NCBI RefSeq assembly: GCF_964204645.1
Contig: NC_134027.1
Coordinates: forward strand, 2,902,485 to 2,966,484
DNA length: 64,000 nt
Source of the DNA: Tubulanus polymorphus
Lineage: Eukaryota; Nemertea; Palaeonemertea; Tubulaniformes; Tubulanidae
Reading direction: 5' to 3'
Positions 1 through 11,635 of this stretch are shown here, piece after piece. Under the pieces are notes generated by a model. The model was not told the origin of the DNA. It saw only the letters and a program-made list of their open reading frames with translations, and did not search any database. Positions within the stretch are counted from its first letter, which is position 1, and each line of letters starts with the position of its first letter. The position numbers and the translations under genes are program-made.

Positions 1-104
1 ACTGTGGCATACGAGTATCATTTTAGTTCGAGCATTCACCGTCAACGATGTGTAAAGGGGCAGCACTTGACGGTGACACGGTTGACGGTTGATTGACGCC
101 ATCA

Positions 105-115
105 GGTTCGAATCC
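105..115 (+). other. RNA polymerase III B-box-like GGTTCGAATCC
   Basis: An exact consensus B box, but no A box at the usual 30-60 bp upstream spacing and no tRNA fold. Likely a tRNA-derived SINE relic. Confidence 0.3.
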
Positions 116-1360
116 TTACCGAGGGAGCGTAGAGAAGCAATATCAAAATACATAAGTTTTTATATACATGTAATACCGATGACTCTCAGTCAAGGCTGAA
201 ATAAGCCGAACCTTCAGAAAGGATTTTTGAAGAGATATATGTCTCACACAGTCTTATGTCTCACAGAATTCCCCATTCTGATTCCTGTGTCATGGTAACC
301 TTGGTCCCCCCTCATAATAATCTTTTGTCTAAAAACATTTCCTCTCTAGTCAATATCACCTTGTTTCATGAACACAGCGTGTGTTGTTCTTGTTTGAAAT
401 ATATACAGCGTAATACCATACTTGTAGTTACTCTTGGAAATAGTTTTTAGTATAAAACCGAAAATTCGTGTTTTTAATAAATCTTAATAGTTTCGACTTT
501 TTAAAACTTGTGATTGTGGGACTTATATTCTATGCCCCACATTTGTTTAAGAGGACACTATACCCGCGTTGTGACGATAATCTAGAGAGAATCCCACAAT
601 AATAACATAATATAAAGTCCGAAATGTTTCCTTGCGGGATTCTCTTTATTATGGACTTTCGCTTTAGCCTAAGTGAGTTCGAATTCGAACTTGATAGTAC
701 CGAGATTGCCACTGTTCGTGCCGTGGCGGGGTGTAGCGATGCCATCAGGTTCCAATACATAAATAATCCAATGTTTGATGTTAGTTTAGTGGCAGTTCAC
801 AGGTCTTCGTTATTTAGTCATGCATAGTTTTAGTTTTTCGTGCGTGGGTGTTATTAAAACAAAGCCCTACTAAAACGAAAACTATATGCACCAGAAAAAA
901 AAACGACCAATTTACGTTTCATATGCGCTTGTTTATATTGCCTACACCAATTGACAGAGGTGGTTGAATATAATTCAGGTCTTACATAGAAACAGTACAT
1001 GTACCTGAAAGATACCAGAAATAAAAAACAAATTATCGTTTGTACATACAGATTTAAGTTGTTAGATTGGCTATAGAACTAAGTTGGTCTTAAACTGGTC
1101 TTACGTCTAAGCCATGACTATGCAACCGACCCCGTAAGTCATAAATCGATTTAATTTCTCCATTAATTCAGTTTATCTTAAATCGATTTAGGCCTTAATC
1201 CAGGAGTTGCTATATCAAACTTAACTAAACGAATAACAAATTTCAAAATCAATTTTATTCTCATACAACAATTATACAAAATGCCAGGAGTGCTCGAGGA
1301 ATTATAGTGTAAGCTCCTCAAACATGTGGACTTTGAAAAACAGCTAGTCCAACCACCATA
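116..1360. other. No gene seen
   Basis: AT-rich sequence with short frames only (64-76 codons), none with recognisable features. Confidence 0.45.
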
Positions 1361-1450
1361 GGCGTATAAATTATCTATACGCCCATTGTCCAACCATAGA
1401 CTCTAAAACCAAAGTCTATGGCCCACAACCATGGACTCAATAGTCCATGG
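1361..1450. other. Three consecutive perfect stem-loops
   Basis: Stems: ggcgtata/tatacgcc (1361-1368, 1376-1383), ccatagact/agtctatgg (1394-1402, 1413-1421) and ccatggact/agtccatgg (1429-1437, 1442-1450). The second and third stems are variants of one sequence. No coding frame. Confidence 0.6.
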
Positions 1451-2139
1451 CCCCCGCACTAAAACCAGAGATAAACCTGGCCAAATACTCTGGAAAGCGT
1501 AGGATTAAGGAATCAATCTGATTTACATTCTTACATCATTTTATTTTCACATATCATATTATTAACTTTTAGCTTATTTTCTCAAATTTTAATAGTAATT
1601 TCATTTCTATTACTATGTATGAAATTGTACTAACTTAAAACAAAGTTACATGTAAGGTATTTAGAAGTCTTTATCTACGATACATTTCCACTACAGCTGA
1701 TTTATACAATTTGTATCAATAGGAAAATAATACATAAATCTTCAAATAAATATGGTTAGACTGACGAAGCTACGGTAACTTCTTAATTGTTTTATTCAAC
1801 TTGATAGTAGATATAAATACAACTCTATATAAAGATCAGAAATTCTTCTTGTCCAGATATTACAGGCCCCACACAGACACGGTTAAACTGATAATCAAAA
1901 CAAAGCTAGGACAATTGACTAATTAGCACTGAATCCTCACGTTAGCCTATCAAGAAACAGCTATTTTCGACAGGGCATTGTTGCTATATAAATTAACAAC
2001 TAAAAAGTTTCAACATAAATGATGAAAATGTACATCGTTTTATTCACACAACAATAATATCTTAATCGTGGAATCATCATGCAAGTTCCTAATTTCCAAA
2101 CATGCGTTATGTGTTACAATAACAGTCTCCAAACATAAA

Positions 2140-2330
2140 AACATAGAACATTAAAACTAGAGATTGAACATACAGATTCACTCTGGAAATCTAAGTATCA
2201 ACTAATCATTACTTTCACTAGAAAACTAGAATTTTGCCTACTTTGCCTTGTCTTAAATTATACAATCAGTAACTAATCTATGACATCAATAAATTAAGTT
2301 TATAGCTGTTATACATTCTTTCTAAAAAGT
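2140..2330. repeat. Segment repeated at 3640-3905
   Basis: Shared runs include aacattaaaactagagatt, aactaatcattactttcact and agaaaactagaattt in the same order. With the 3311/3907 pair this indicates a larger duplicated unit of about 0.6 kb. Confidence 0.8.
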
Positions 2331-3310
2331 AAAATGTATGTACCAGATTTTAGATAGTAAGTCTACCCCCGTATAACAATTAACAGTCACAGCAGTGATT
2401 GAGCGCGGCTAGTTCATAGGACGGTCGATCTTTCATCACAGTTATTCAAAGCATTCTATCATATCAGTTATTTTTTTTAAGTGTGTTCGATTTAGTTGAG
2501 GTTTATGGTTATTTGTTTTGTTCATTACAATAACTGAGTCCGATAGAATGCTTAAAACAACAACAGAAAAGATCTCGGGTTTTCACTATTCTTAGGGAAG
2601 GTTGTTCGATAAATGAAGAACCTTGTTGATAAATATTTGAAAAAATGCCTTTTCATGTAAATAGAATATTAATTTGTTTATTTGTATTGTTGTTTATTAT
2701 TTTTATCTATTTTTTAATATTATCTATTTATGTATGTACTTGTATTTTGTATTATTTACTACTTATTATTCATTGGTTTTTTTTTTATTGATTTTTTATT
2801 AATTTATGTACTTGTAGTTTGTATCATGTATTATTTATACTACCCTATTAACAACCGCAGGCATTTTTTCACTGTAATGTTTCTGGGCCCATTTTAAAAA
2901 GCGCTACCAATTCACTGCCACTCCTTTATAATCATTATACACCCAATTTGAAGCTAAGTGATTATTCACGAGAGCCATCTCGTGATATGGATTTACCCAT
3001 TACAATAACGGAAGTTCAAACAGCTATAAACAATGTTAAAACGTTCAAAATTAGTCCTAGCTATAACTGTATGCCTTGTTATTCCTAGCTTTACCTCTCA
3101 AATGTAAATAATGGTCTCCTTTCAAATAAAGCTTTTGATTTCAAATATGTAGCGATGATCATCAAACAGATTGATGGAGGCTCAAAGTTGAAACTTGATG
3201 TGAAAATCGACATATACGATTCAATTGTGAAAAATCAGTTACATGGGCCTTCGAAAATATATATCCATCAAATTAATACATCTACAATTCAGCAAATACT
3301 TAATATTTGT

Positions 3311-4199
3311 ACATCAACACTGGCCTAACGTTATGTTCTGTTTCCTAACTATGTGATACCTACATGGACAAATAGCCATATTTGACTGTTTAACTATGCT
3401 AAAGTTTAAAGATTAAACTCACAATATCATGTTGAAACTATATCTCAGTTTAGGAGTTAACTCAACAGACCTGCGAGCCCAAACAAGGCGCTCGACGCGA
3501 CCATTTACCCCTAGTGACTAACCCAACCAAGGATCGAATACCAATATCGTGAATTAATGGAGCTTAGCTTTTATTAGACTCTCACATTGCATTAAACATT
3601 ATAAAATAATTTAAATGAAATCTAATCAAAACACTATATCATCATAACATTAAAACTAGAGATTAACTAGAGAATCAAACAGATTCACTCTGGAAAACTT
3701 AGTAGCAACTAATCATTACTTTCACTAGAAAACTAGAATTTTATCAACTTTGCCTTGTGATAAAGATTTCCAAACACATTGACATTAAATACTTAGGTAT
3801 TCTGACGTTTTTTCTTGCAGCTTCAAAAACGTCAAAATAATTATACAATCGGTAACTAATCATTAACATCAATAACATTAGTTTATAGCTGTTTCACATT
3901 CTTTCTAAACACTGGTCTAACGTTATGTTCTATGTTTCCTAACTATGTGATATCTAAATAGCCAAAGTTGACTATGTTTAGCTTTGGTAAGTTTGAAGAT
4001 TAAAATCACAATTCATGTTGAAACGATATCTCAGATTAGGAGTTAACTCAACAGACCTACGAATCCAAACTAGGCACTCAACGCGACCATTTACCCCCAG
4101 TGACTAACCTAACTTGACTTATCTATTGACCAAGGATCGAAGACCAAAATCGTGAATTAATGGAGCTTAGCTTTTATTACTCTCACATCGCATAACACA
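3311..4199. repeat. Duplicated ~300-bp segment (3311-3610 and 3907-4199)
   Basis: Both copies contain ggccta/ggtcta-acgttatgttct, ggagttaactcaacagacct and gtgaattaatggagcttagc at matching spacing. Between them lies a copy of the 2140-2330 segment. Confidence 0.85.
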
Positions 4200-4269
4200 T
4201 GATCAATTAATTTCCTCGAAAACACTATATTATCCATTGGACTGGTTTGAAAAAGGTGATAAGTAAAAA

Positions 4270-4500
4270 AATCAATACTTTACTACAGAAATCCGCTATT
4301 GTCTTCGTCGCTCCTGGATCTCAGTGTTTATAAGATGCACTATTGTTTATGCTGCTCCTATTAAGATACACTATTGTCTTTGCTGCTCTTAAAACAGTGC
4401 TTATCCTGAATCAGTGTTTATGAGATAATCCATTAGCTTTGTCGCTCGAATCAGTGTTTATTAGATTCACTAGAGTCTCTGCTGCTCCTGATAAAATATT
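4270..4500. repeat. Degenerate short repeats (gctgctcct / cagtgtttat)
   Basis: Imperfect units of ~45-60 bp containing cactattgtctttgctgctc and aatcagtgtttatgagat. They sit immediately downstream, on the minus strand, of the exon-like array. Confidence 0.6.
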
Positions 4501-4524
4501 TTTTAGAAATCAACCACCGTTTGG

Positions 4525-5900
4525 AGAAGAATCCATCGTTGAGTGATTAATTCGTTGCTGGCTCCTCAACTTCTAATCTGGGCTTCTGCAGTTTTTATCA
4601 GCAAATGGGTTAATCAGCATTCATCTACTTGTAGATTTTTTGATGAGTAGTAGATCTCAAGCTGGGTTTTTTCTCATAGTTGATATTTAGCTGCAATAAT
4701 TAAAAGAAGATATCCTGTAATGACACAATATCTCAATAAGAATTAATCGTAATAATTTCATATATATCAAGTTACCTTTTACGATTGCTTGGTTCGTTAT
4801 CGGCAATTATCTTATTAGTTGATTGGGTAATGAGTTCGATTCTGTTGGCCTCATCTGTTCACTGTTCCAGTTGGTCGATTTTGGACGAGTAGCTGATCTC
4901 AAGCTGGGTTTTTTCGCATGGTTGATATTTAGCTGCAATGATTAAAAGAAGATATCCCGTAATGACCAAATATTTCAATAAGAATTAATCGTAATAATAC
5001 CATGTATATCAAGTTACCTTTTATGATTACTGGTTTTGTTATCGGCGATTATCTTATTAGTTGGTCGGTTAATGAGTTCAATTCTAGTTGGCTGTGCGCT
5101 GTTCAAGTTGGTCGATTTTTGACGAGTAGTTGTTCTCAAACTGGGTTTTTTCTCATAGTTGAAATTTAGCTGCAATGATCAAATATCCTTTAATGACCAA
5201 ATATTTCAATAAAAATTAATCGTTATAATTTCATGTATATCAAGTTACCTTTTACGATTGCTTGGTTCGTTATCGGTGTGGATCACCAAAAGTTGGTGGG
5301 TTAATGAGTTCGATTCTGTTGGCCTCATCTTTGCGCAGTTCAATTTGGTCGATTTTGGACGTGTAGTTGATCTCAAGCTGGGTTTTTTCGCATAGTTGAA
5401 ATTTAGCTGCAATGATTAAAAGAAGATATCCTTAAATGACCAAATATTTCAAAAAGAATTAATCGTAATAATTTCATGTATATCAAGTTACCTTTTATGA
5501 CTGCTTGGTTCGTTATCGGCAATTATCTTATTAGTTGGTGGGTTAATGAGTTCGATTCTGTTGGCCTCATCTTTGCGCAGTTCAATTTGGTCGATTTTGG
5601 ACGTGTAGTTGATCTCAAGCTGGGTTTTTTCGCATAGTTGAAATTTAGCTGCAATGATTAAAAGAAGATATCCTGTAATGACCAAATATTTCAATAAGAA
5701 TTAATCATAATAATTTCATGTATATCAAGTTACCTTTTATGATTGCTGGGTTCGTTATCGGCGAGGATCTCCTAAGTTGGTTAGTTCTTGAGTTTCATTC
5801 GAATCGGCCCCTTCTGTGCGCTGTTCTCTAATCGGCAGATTTCTGATGATTTGTCGACCTCAAGCTCTCGTTTGAGTTGGTGTCCCTTACACTCCTACTA
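4525..5900 (-). repeat. Tandem array of ~240-bp exon-plus-intron-like units
   Basis: Units begin at the repeated caagttacctttta at 4768, 5010, 5241, 5484 and 5726. On the minus strand each contains an acceptor (aatcattgcag or similar), a 152-158 nt exon-like body and a donor AAAAG|gtaacttg. Bodies: 4776-4932, 5018-5169, 5249-5406, 5492-5648; flanking partial units lie at each end. In phase 0 the bodies share LN.N...KPSLRS.TR.KST; those at 5018 and 5249 stay open to the donor (phase 2), those at 4776 and 5492 stop after LIR. It could be a duplicated-exon gene, a noncoding RNA, or decayed duplicates. No product is recognised. Confidence 0.6.
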
Positions 5901-6032
5901 CACCTGCCACTAGCGAAACAGGCGTTTTTTTTTTAAATCGGAAATTGAAGTACAGATATAGTTGTGTGATCGGCGGTCGAGTTTACAGAATTTTTTTTCT
6001 TTAAATCCAAGCACATAATTGGAAATTTCTCT

Positions 6033-7826
6033 ACCTATTCTTATATCGAGATTTTGGATATCTACATTACAAGGTTTTTTTTCTGCCTATTTTAATAAAT
6101 CAAGATTTTGGATATCTATATTAAAAGGTTAATTTTTTTGCCTTTTTTAATAAATTGAGATTTTGGATATCTATATTACAAGGTTAATTTTTGTTCTGCC
6201 TATTCTATTACATTGAGATTTTGGATACTATATAACAAGGTTAATTTTTTTGCCTTATTTAATAAATCGAGATTTTTGATGTTAACTTTCTTTCTGCCTA
6301 TTTGAATACATCTAGATTTTCGATATCTATATTACAAGGTTAACTTTTTTCTGCCTATTTTAAAAATCTAGATTTTGGATACTATATAACAAGGTTAATT
6401 TTTCTTCAGCCAATTTGAATACATCTCGATTTTGGATATCTATATAACAAGGTTAACTTTTTTTTCTGCCTATTTGAATAAATCTAGATTTTGGATATCT
6501 AAATAACAAGGTTAACTTTTTTTTCTGCCTATTTGAGTACTTCTAGATTTTGGGTATCTATATTACAAGATTTATTTTTTTTTCTGCCTATTTCAATACA
6601 TCTAGATTTTGGAAATCTATATTACAAGGTTAATTTTTTTTCTGCCTAATTTATTACATCTAGATTTTGGATATCTATATTACAAGCTTAACTTTTTTTC
6701 TGCCTATTTCAAAACATCTAGATCTTGGATATCTATATTACAAGCTTAACTTTTTTTCTGCCTATTTCAAAACATAGAGATTTTGGATATCTATAATAAA
6801 AGGTTAATTTTTTTTCTGCCTATTTGAATAGATCTAGATTTTGGATATCTATATTACAAGGTTAACTTTTTCTGTCTATTTGAATACTTCTAGATTTTGG
6901 GTATCTATATTACAAGGTTAATTTTTTTCTGCCTAATTTATTACATCGAGATTTTGGATATCTATATTACAAGGTTACATTTTTTTCTGCCTATTTGAAT
7001 ACATCTAGATTTTGGATATCTAAATAACTAGGTTAACTTTATTTCTGCCTATTTGAATACATCTAGATTTTGGATATCTATATTACAAGGTTAACTTTTT
7101 TCTGCCTATTTGAATACATCTAGATTTTGGATATCTATATTACAAGCTTAAATTTTTTTCTGCCTATTTCAAAACATCTAGATTTTGGATATCTATATTA
7201 CAAGGTTAATTTTTTTCCTGCCTTATTTATTACATCGAAATTTTGGATATCTATATTACAAGGTTAACTTTTTTTCTGCCTATTTCAAAATATAGAGATT
7301 TTGGATATCTATATTACAAGGTTAACTTTTTTTCTGCCTATTTCAAAACATCTAGATCTTGGATATCTATATAACACGCTTAACTTTTTTTTCTGCCTAT
7401 TTCAAAACATCTAGATCTTGGATATCTATATAACACGCTTAACTTTTTTTTCTGCCTATTTCAAAACATCTAGATTTTGGATATCTATATTACAAGGTTA
7501 ATTTTTTTTCCTGACTAATTTATTACATCGAGATTTTGGATATCTATATTACAAGGTTAACCTTTTTCTGCCTATTTCAAAACATAGAGATTTTGGATAT
7601 CTATATTACAAGGTTAACTTTTTTTCTGCCTATTTCAAAACATCTAGATTTTGGATATCTATATTACAAGGTTAACTTTTTTTTCTGCCTATTTCAAAAC
7701 ATCTAGATTTTGGTTATCTAAATTACAAGGTAAACTTTTTTCTGCCTATTTTAATACAGCAAGATTTTGGATATCTATATTACAAGGTTAACTTTTTTCT
7801 GCCCATTTCATTTCATCGAGATTTAG
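6033..7826. repeat. AT-rich minisatellite, ~32 units of about 55-58 bp
   Basis: Head-to-tail units carrying gattttggatatctatatta, then caaggttaa, a run of 5-9 T and ctgcctattt. Units differ by point changes and T-run length; sub-variants (for example acacgcttaa near 7376 and 7435) occur in neighbouring pairs, showing local unit duplication. Noncoding on both strands. Confidence 0.95.
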
Positions 7827-8109
7827 ACATTAGAAACTTTGAATCATTCCCACACCTTGATAAATCCAGAATTCAGCAAAGTCTTTTTAAAGATTCAATA
7901 AATCCTTCGCACAAGAGCCAGAGTTACACTTCCTGTACTCTTTTGATATCAACCAATATTAAATTATACAATTGTCTTATCAACCACTATGGTTTGGATT
8001 TGAGCACTTTTGAGATGAAGATGCTAAAATTTATCTTCATCGTAGAGTCAACTAATCAGTCAACTAATGTCCTCTATGATTTAAATTATCTCGGACAATA
8101 TTTTATACG

Positions 8110-9960
8110 GGGCTTGAAATGTCTACACAAGAAGAATTTCAGATCCGGTACAAATTTGGATTGAACACTATTTTAAACTGCTTTTGCATCAGAGCTTTCG
8201 ATATCTAGTTTGACGAACCCAGAATTCCCCAAAACCTAACTGATTCAACAGACACATGTGGCCCAGTTAGACGCAGACGACATTATGTGATACAGTCGTC
8301 TCATCCACTGCGCTATTTTTTAAATAATTTTCACTTATATTCATTATATGGAATTGATTTTAATTAATCTTCTAGATATCTAAATCTAACGCAATCCATT
8401 AATTAGTAATCATACTAGCTTCATTTTAATTGTCAGTTGAATTCATCACTATTTGAATTCATCAGAACTTAATAAGATAAAAGCAAATTTTTAGTGGTAA
8501 ATTAGAAATTCCCTTAGCCGAATTGCTATATAATCTTTATTTCCCTTTTACAGAACACTGTGTATAAGGACCGAAAGACCTTGTTATGACTGGACCTCCC
8601 TGGTGCGGTGCGAGTCATGATGCTGGAATATAGATTGAAGGAGAGGGGTTAGTAAAAGAGAGCTATTAGCAAGAGGAATAAGACCTAAGTTAAGGATATC
8701 CTGTCAGAATAAGGCTCTCAATCTGACATACACAGTGAAATTGAAATATTCCCCCTTCCAAATTCAGGAATGTATTTGTGCACAGATTTGTTTTATCTCC
8801 CTTCGATCGGAAGTAAATCTGCGTTAAATGATTTTGGCAATATGTATCAAAACTAATACAACTGTATGAAGACACAGGTTCACTTTAGATACAGATAAAT
8901 AAATGTGCTCAGATACACATGTATCAGCTTTAAATGTCCACGGACCTGAATTAAAAATATTTTCACATAACAATTGAATTTACCTTAAATACGTTAATGA
9001 GTAATTCAAGCTATATTCTAATTGTCAGTTAACCTATATCTATCATACGTCACTTGACACACAGTAATGCTTTTAGATATTATTTGAATCAGTTAGGTTT
9101 CGGTAAATTTTGGCAATATTGAAGAGCATGACCACTTGCTGTAAGTACGGCAGTTTGAGATGCAAGTACTGATCAGTCAATGAGACTGATTCAGATGTGC
9201 TCATACATATCAGCTATATTTAAATTGTCAGTTTAACGACATTTATATTATGGACCTGTATTACATATAGTTTTTGATCTTACATGAAATATTGATTGTG
9301 GAATCTTAATTGTGGATATCTAAGCCATTTGTTAATGAGCAATTTGTCCTAGCTATATATATGATAATTGTCAGTTAATCAATAATCATAGCGCAAAACA
9401 AGGCGCATAGTATGGCTCTGGGGAATGATTTGAATCAATTTAAGCTTTGTTTCATTCTAGATTTGTCAAAGTGTTGAGACATAATCATAGTTTCTAAAAG
9501 ATCCACAGTCCATAGTTTTCCCCATATTACACCATATCTCGATAGAGCCCTAGACACTATTTTATACATCTTTCCGAGGAGAAATTCATCAATGCAATGA
9601 GTAAAGCATAATATAAACTGTAAAGTGCCTGAATGTTTATAAATGTATCAATATAGTATTTGTAAAAAAATCTATAAACCAACGATAAAGTTTAATTGAT
9701 ATATATCTTTACAAGTAAAGCCAGCCTAAATGTATACGGGGCCCTAAAATATCTACACCAGAAGAATTTCTCGTCAAACATTATAAGATATTGAATGATT
9801 GCTAATATCTAAGCGATTGGTTAATTAGTAAATTGTCCTATTTCTATATCTTGATTGTCAGTTAAACAATTGTCATATGAGGCCTGAAATATCTACGGTA
9901 CATTCGAAAAATTTCAAATGTCACATAAGATATTGAATTTACCTTAATTGTACATACTTA
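8110..9960. repeat. Degenerate interspersed/tandem repeats of ~200-400 bp spacing
   Basis: The motifs 'ctatattctaattgtcagtt' (for example near 8430, 9010, 9210, 9360, 9850, also 11010) and 'aaatatctacaccagaagaa' (near 8115, 9745, 9885) recur in the same order and orientation with heavy divergence. No coding content was recognised. Confidence 0.5.
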
Positions 9961-9983
9961 AACAAGAAGCCTGTCGGCTTATA

Positions 9984-10975
9984 TAGCTCCGCTGTCTTTG
10001 TTGTGGCTTGGAGCATAGACTATCACATCAGTATCTATTTGAAACTAGATGTTCAGGGACATTATAGCCACTTGGAGAAGGGCCACAATACCAATAATCA
10101 TACTAACATACTCTAAACTGACAAACTGTTGGAACTGAAGTCATAAGTGGAACAAACTGTAGTCCCCAAGTATTGGCACCAAGTGAAATTTATCAAAAAT
10201 CTATGCAATTGCTTCGATATAGAATGATGTACATAAAGGAGGAAGCTAGTGAGTGGAGAAAGCAGCTTTTAATAAATCAATATGCACAAGTTTTGGGAGA
10301 TTACTTCCAAAAAGTTAAACAAGAAACAACAATTATTTATGTTTTACAAATTAAGTCAGTTTATATTTTCAAATTTGTAATGAAAGAATACAAACACAAA
10401 TTATTTTTTTCTTAAATGTAATTCTAACAAATAAACTGAATATATCTCTGTAAGATTCAAAAGTTGATTGTTCGGGCATCAGAACAATTTACAACGGGCA
10501 TATGTGAAATTTAATAACTAGACTGATATTGGTTTTTACTATAATGACAAGTAAATTATAATTGCTCACATTTAAGTGAAAATCTAAAAATAGCCCTAAT
10601 TTGCATAATCTATGCAAAATCAAAAATATGGCTCTGTACTTTTGTAGGCACTCCCCCATAGATCATTCATACCAAGTTTGATTGAAATCCGCTGAAAATC
10701 GATGGAGGAGTAGCGATTTTAGTGAAAATCTAAAAATAGCCCTAATTTGCATAATTTATGCAAAATCAAAATTATGGCTCTGTACTTTTGTAGGCACTCC
10801 CCCATAGATCATTCATACCAAGTTTCATCAAGATCCCATCAGAACTGTAGGACTAGTAGGGATATAAAGAAAAAGTTGACGCCGGACACCGAACACCGGA
10901 CGGACGGACGGACGGACGACGACGACGAACCCCCTAACCCATCAGCTCCGCTGACCTTCGGTCACAGCGGAGCTA
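9984..10975. mobile_element. TIR element, ~992 bp, with TAGCTCCGCTGT ends
   Basis: tagctccgctgt at 9984-9995 is matched in inverse orientation by acagcggagcta at 10964-10975. The right end itself folds (agctccgctg at 10944-10953 against cagcggagct at 10965-10974). It is preceded by gacgccggacaccg, (cgga)n and (cga)n, a tail seen in many marine-invertebrate repeats. The interior holds two ~144-bp direct repeats and a featureless 80-codon frame. It has no transposase, so is non-autonomous. Confidence 0.6.
10574..10850. repeat. Two tandem ~144-bp units inside the TIR element
   Basis: Both copies contain agtgaaaatctaaaaatagc, atggctctgtacttttgtag and gatcattcataccaagtt with few differences. Confidence 0.85.
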
Positions 10976-11363
10976 AAAAATTTGAATTAATAACTGACCA
11001 ATCTTCATTTTAATTATCAGCCAAAGTAGACCTATATTTAAAAGGGACCTCACTCATTGATTTCGTCTAATAGAGTAAATATTTAAGCAATCATTGCCCT
11101 AGTTTTCATTTTACTTCATTTTACTATCAACAATATACCGGCCACAGAGCCTCAATAAAGTAGTGCGGAGATGCCAAGCTTGACCAGCGTCTCTATTCTC
11201 TCCAGTGCCTATGCATTTTGCTCCAGGTAAGAAAAATCAACTTAGCTTTATGTCCCGGTATGTATGCATTCCTGTTACTTATGCAGAATGAGGTCAAGAC
11301 TGCCAGGTTCGGTTGCGGCAGGTCTTTCGGTGGTTGGCTTATTCAAGGTGGAGTCTTTTGTGG

Positions 11364-11423
11364 TCACTTCTGGTGGGTAGATTTTAGGTTGATATCAAGC
11401 TGGGCTTTCCAGATTAAGTTTAG
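11364..11423 (-). CDS. Candidate terminal exon, diverged copy of the 4.5-5.9 kb exon unit
   Basis: 60 nt after acceptor gctcatttcag; in phase 0 it encodes LNLIWKAQLDINLKSTHQK and a TGA at 11364-11366. It aligns with the start of the tandem exon units (CTAAAttT..CCCAGCTTGAGATCAAC), and the adjoining intron is also similar. It joins the acidic exon 11509-11595 without a frame break. Confidence 0.3.
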   Translation of the reverse strand, partial: LNLIWKAQLDINLKSTHQK

Positions 11424-11508
11424 CTGAAATGAGCAAAAGAATGATATTCTGTAGTTACACAATCCTTTCTGTATCATACATCGTAATTTAAATGTGTATC
11501 AACTTAAC

Positions 11509-11595
11509 TTTCAATATTGCTGAGTTCAGTGTTCTTTTTTCAGCATCGTCTTCATTGTAGTCGCCTTCAGTATCTTCTTCTTCATCTTGGGAGTC
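11509..11595 (-). CDS. Candidate acidic exon of an unknown gene
   Basis: 87 nt between a minus-strand acceptor (catttag) and a donor-like gttaag, phase 0 to 0. It encodes DSQDEEEDTEGDYNEDDAEK then RTLNSAILK: strongly acidic with one dibasic KR, as in secreted precursor linkers. Its 3' end and following intron (gttaagttgatacacat) align with the 3' ends of the exon-like units at 4.7-5.8 kb. Followed in frame by 11364-11423. Confidence 0.3.
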
Positions 11596-11635
11596 CTAAA
11601 TGAAAAAAAAGAGAAGAGCGATGAAAACCTGGTAC

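Noticed and set aside
4525-7826. CRISPR-like array
   Set aside because: Units are continuous tandem repeats without unique spacers, in a eukaryotic genome.
10173-10415. 80-codon frame inside the TIR element
   Set aside because: No transposase motif; ends in low-complexity Lys/Phe-rich sequence.
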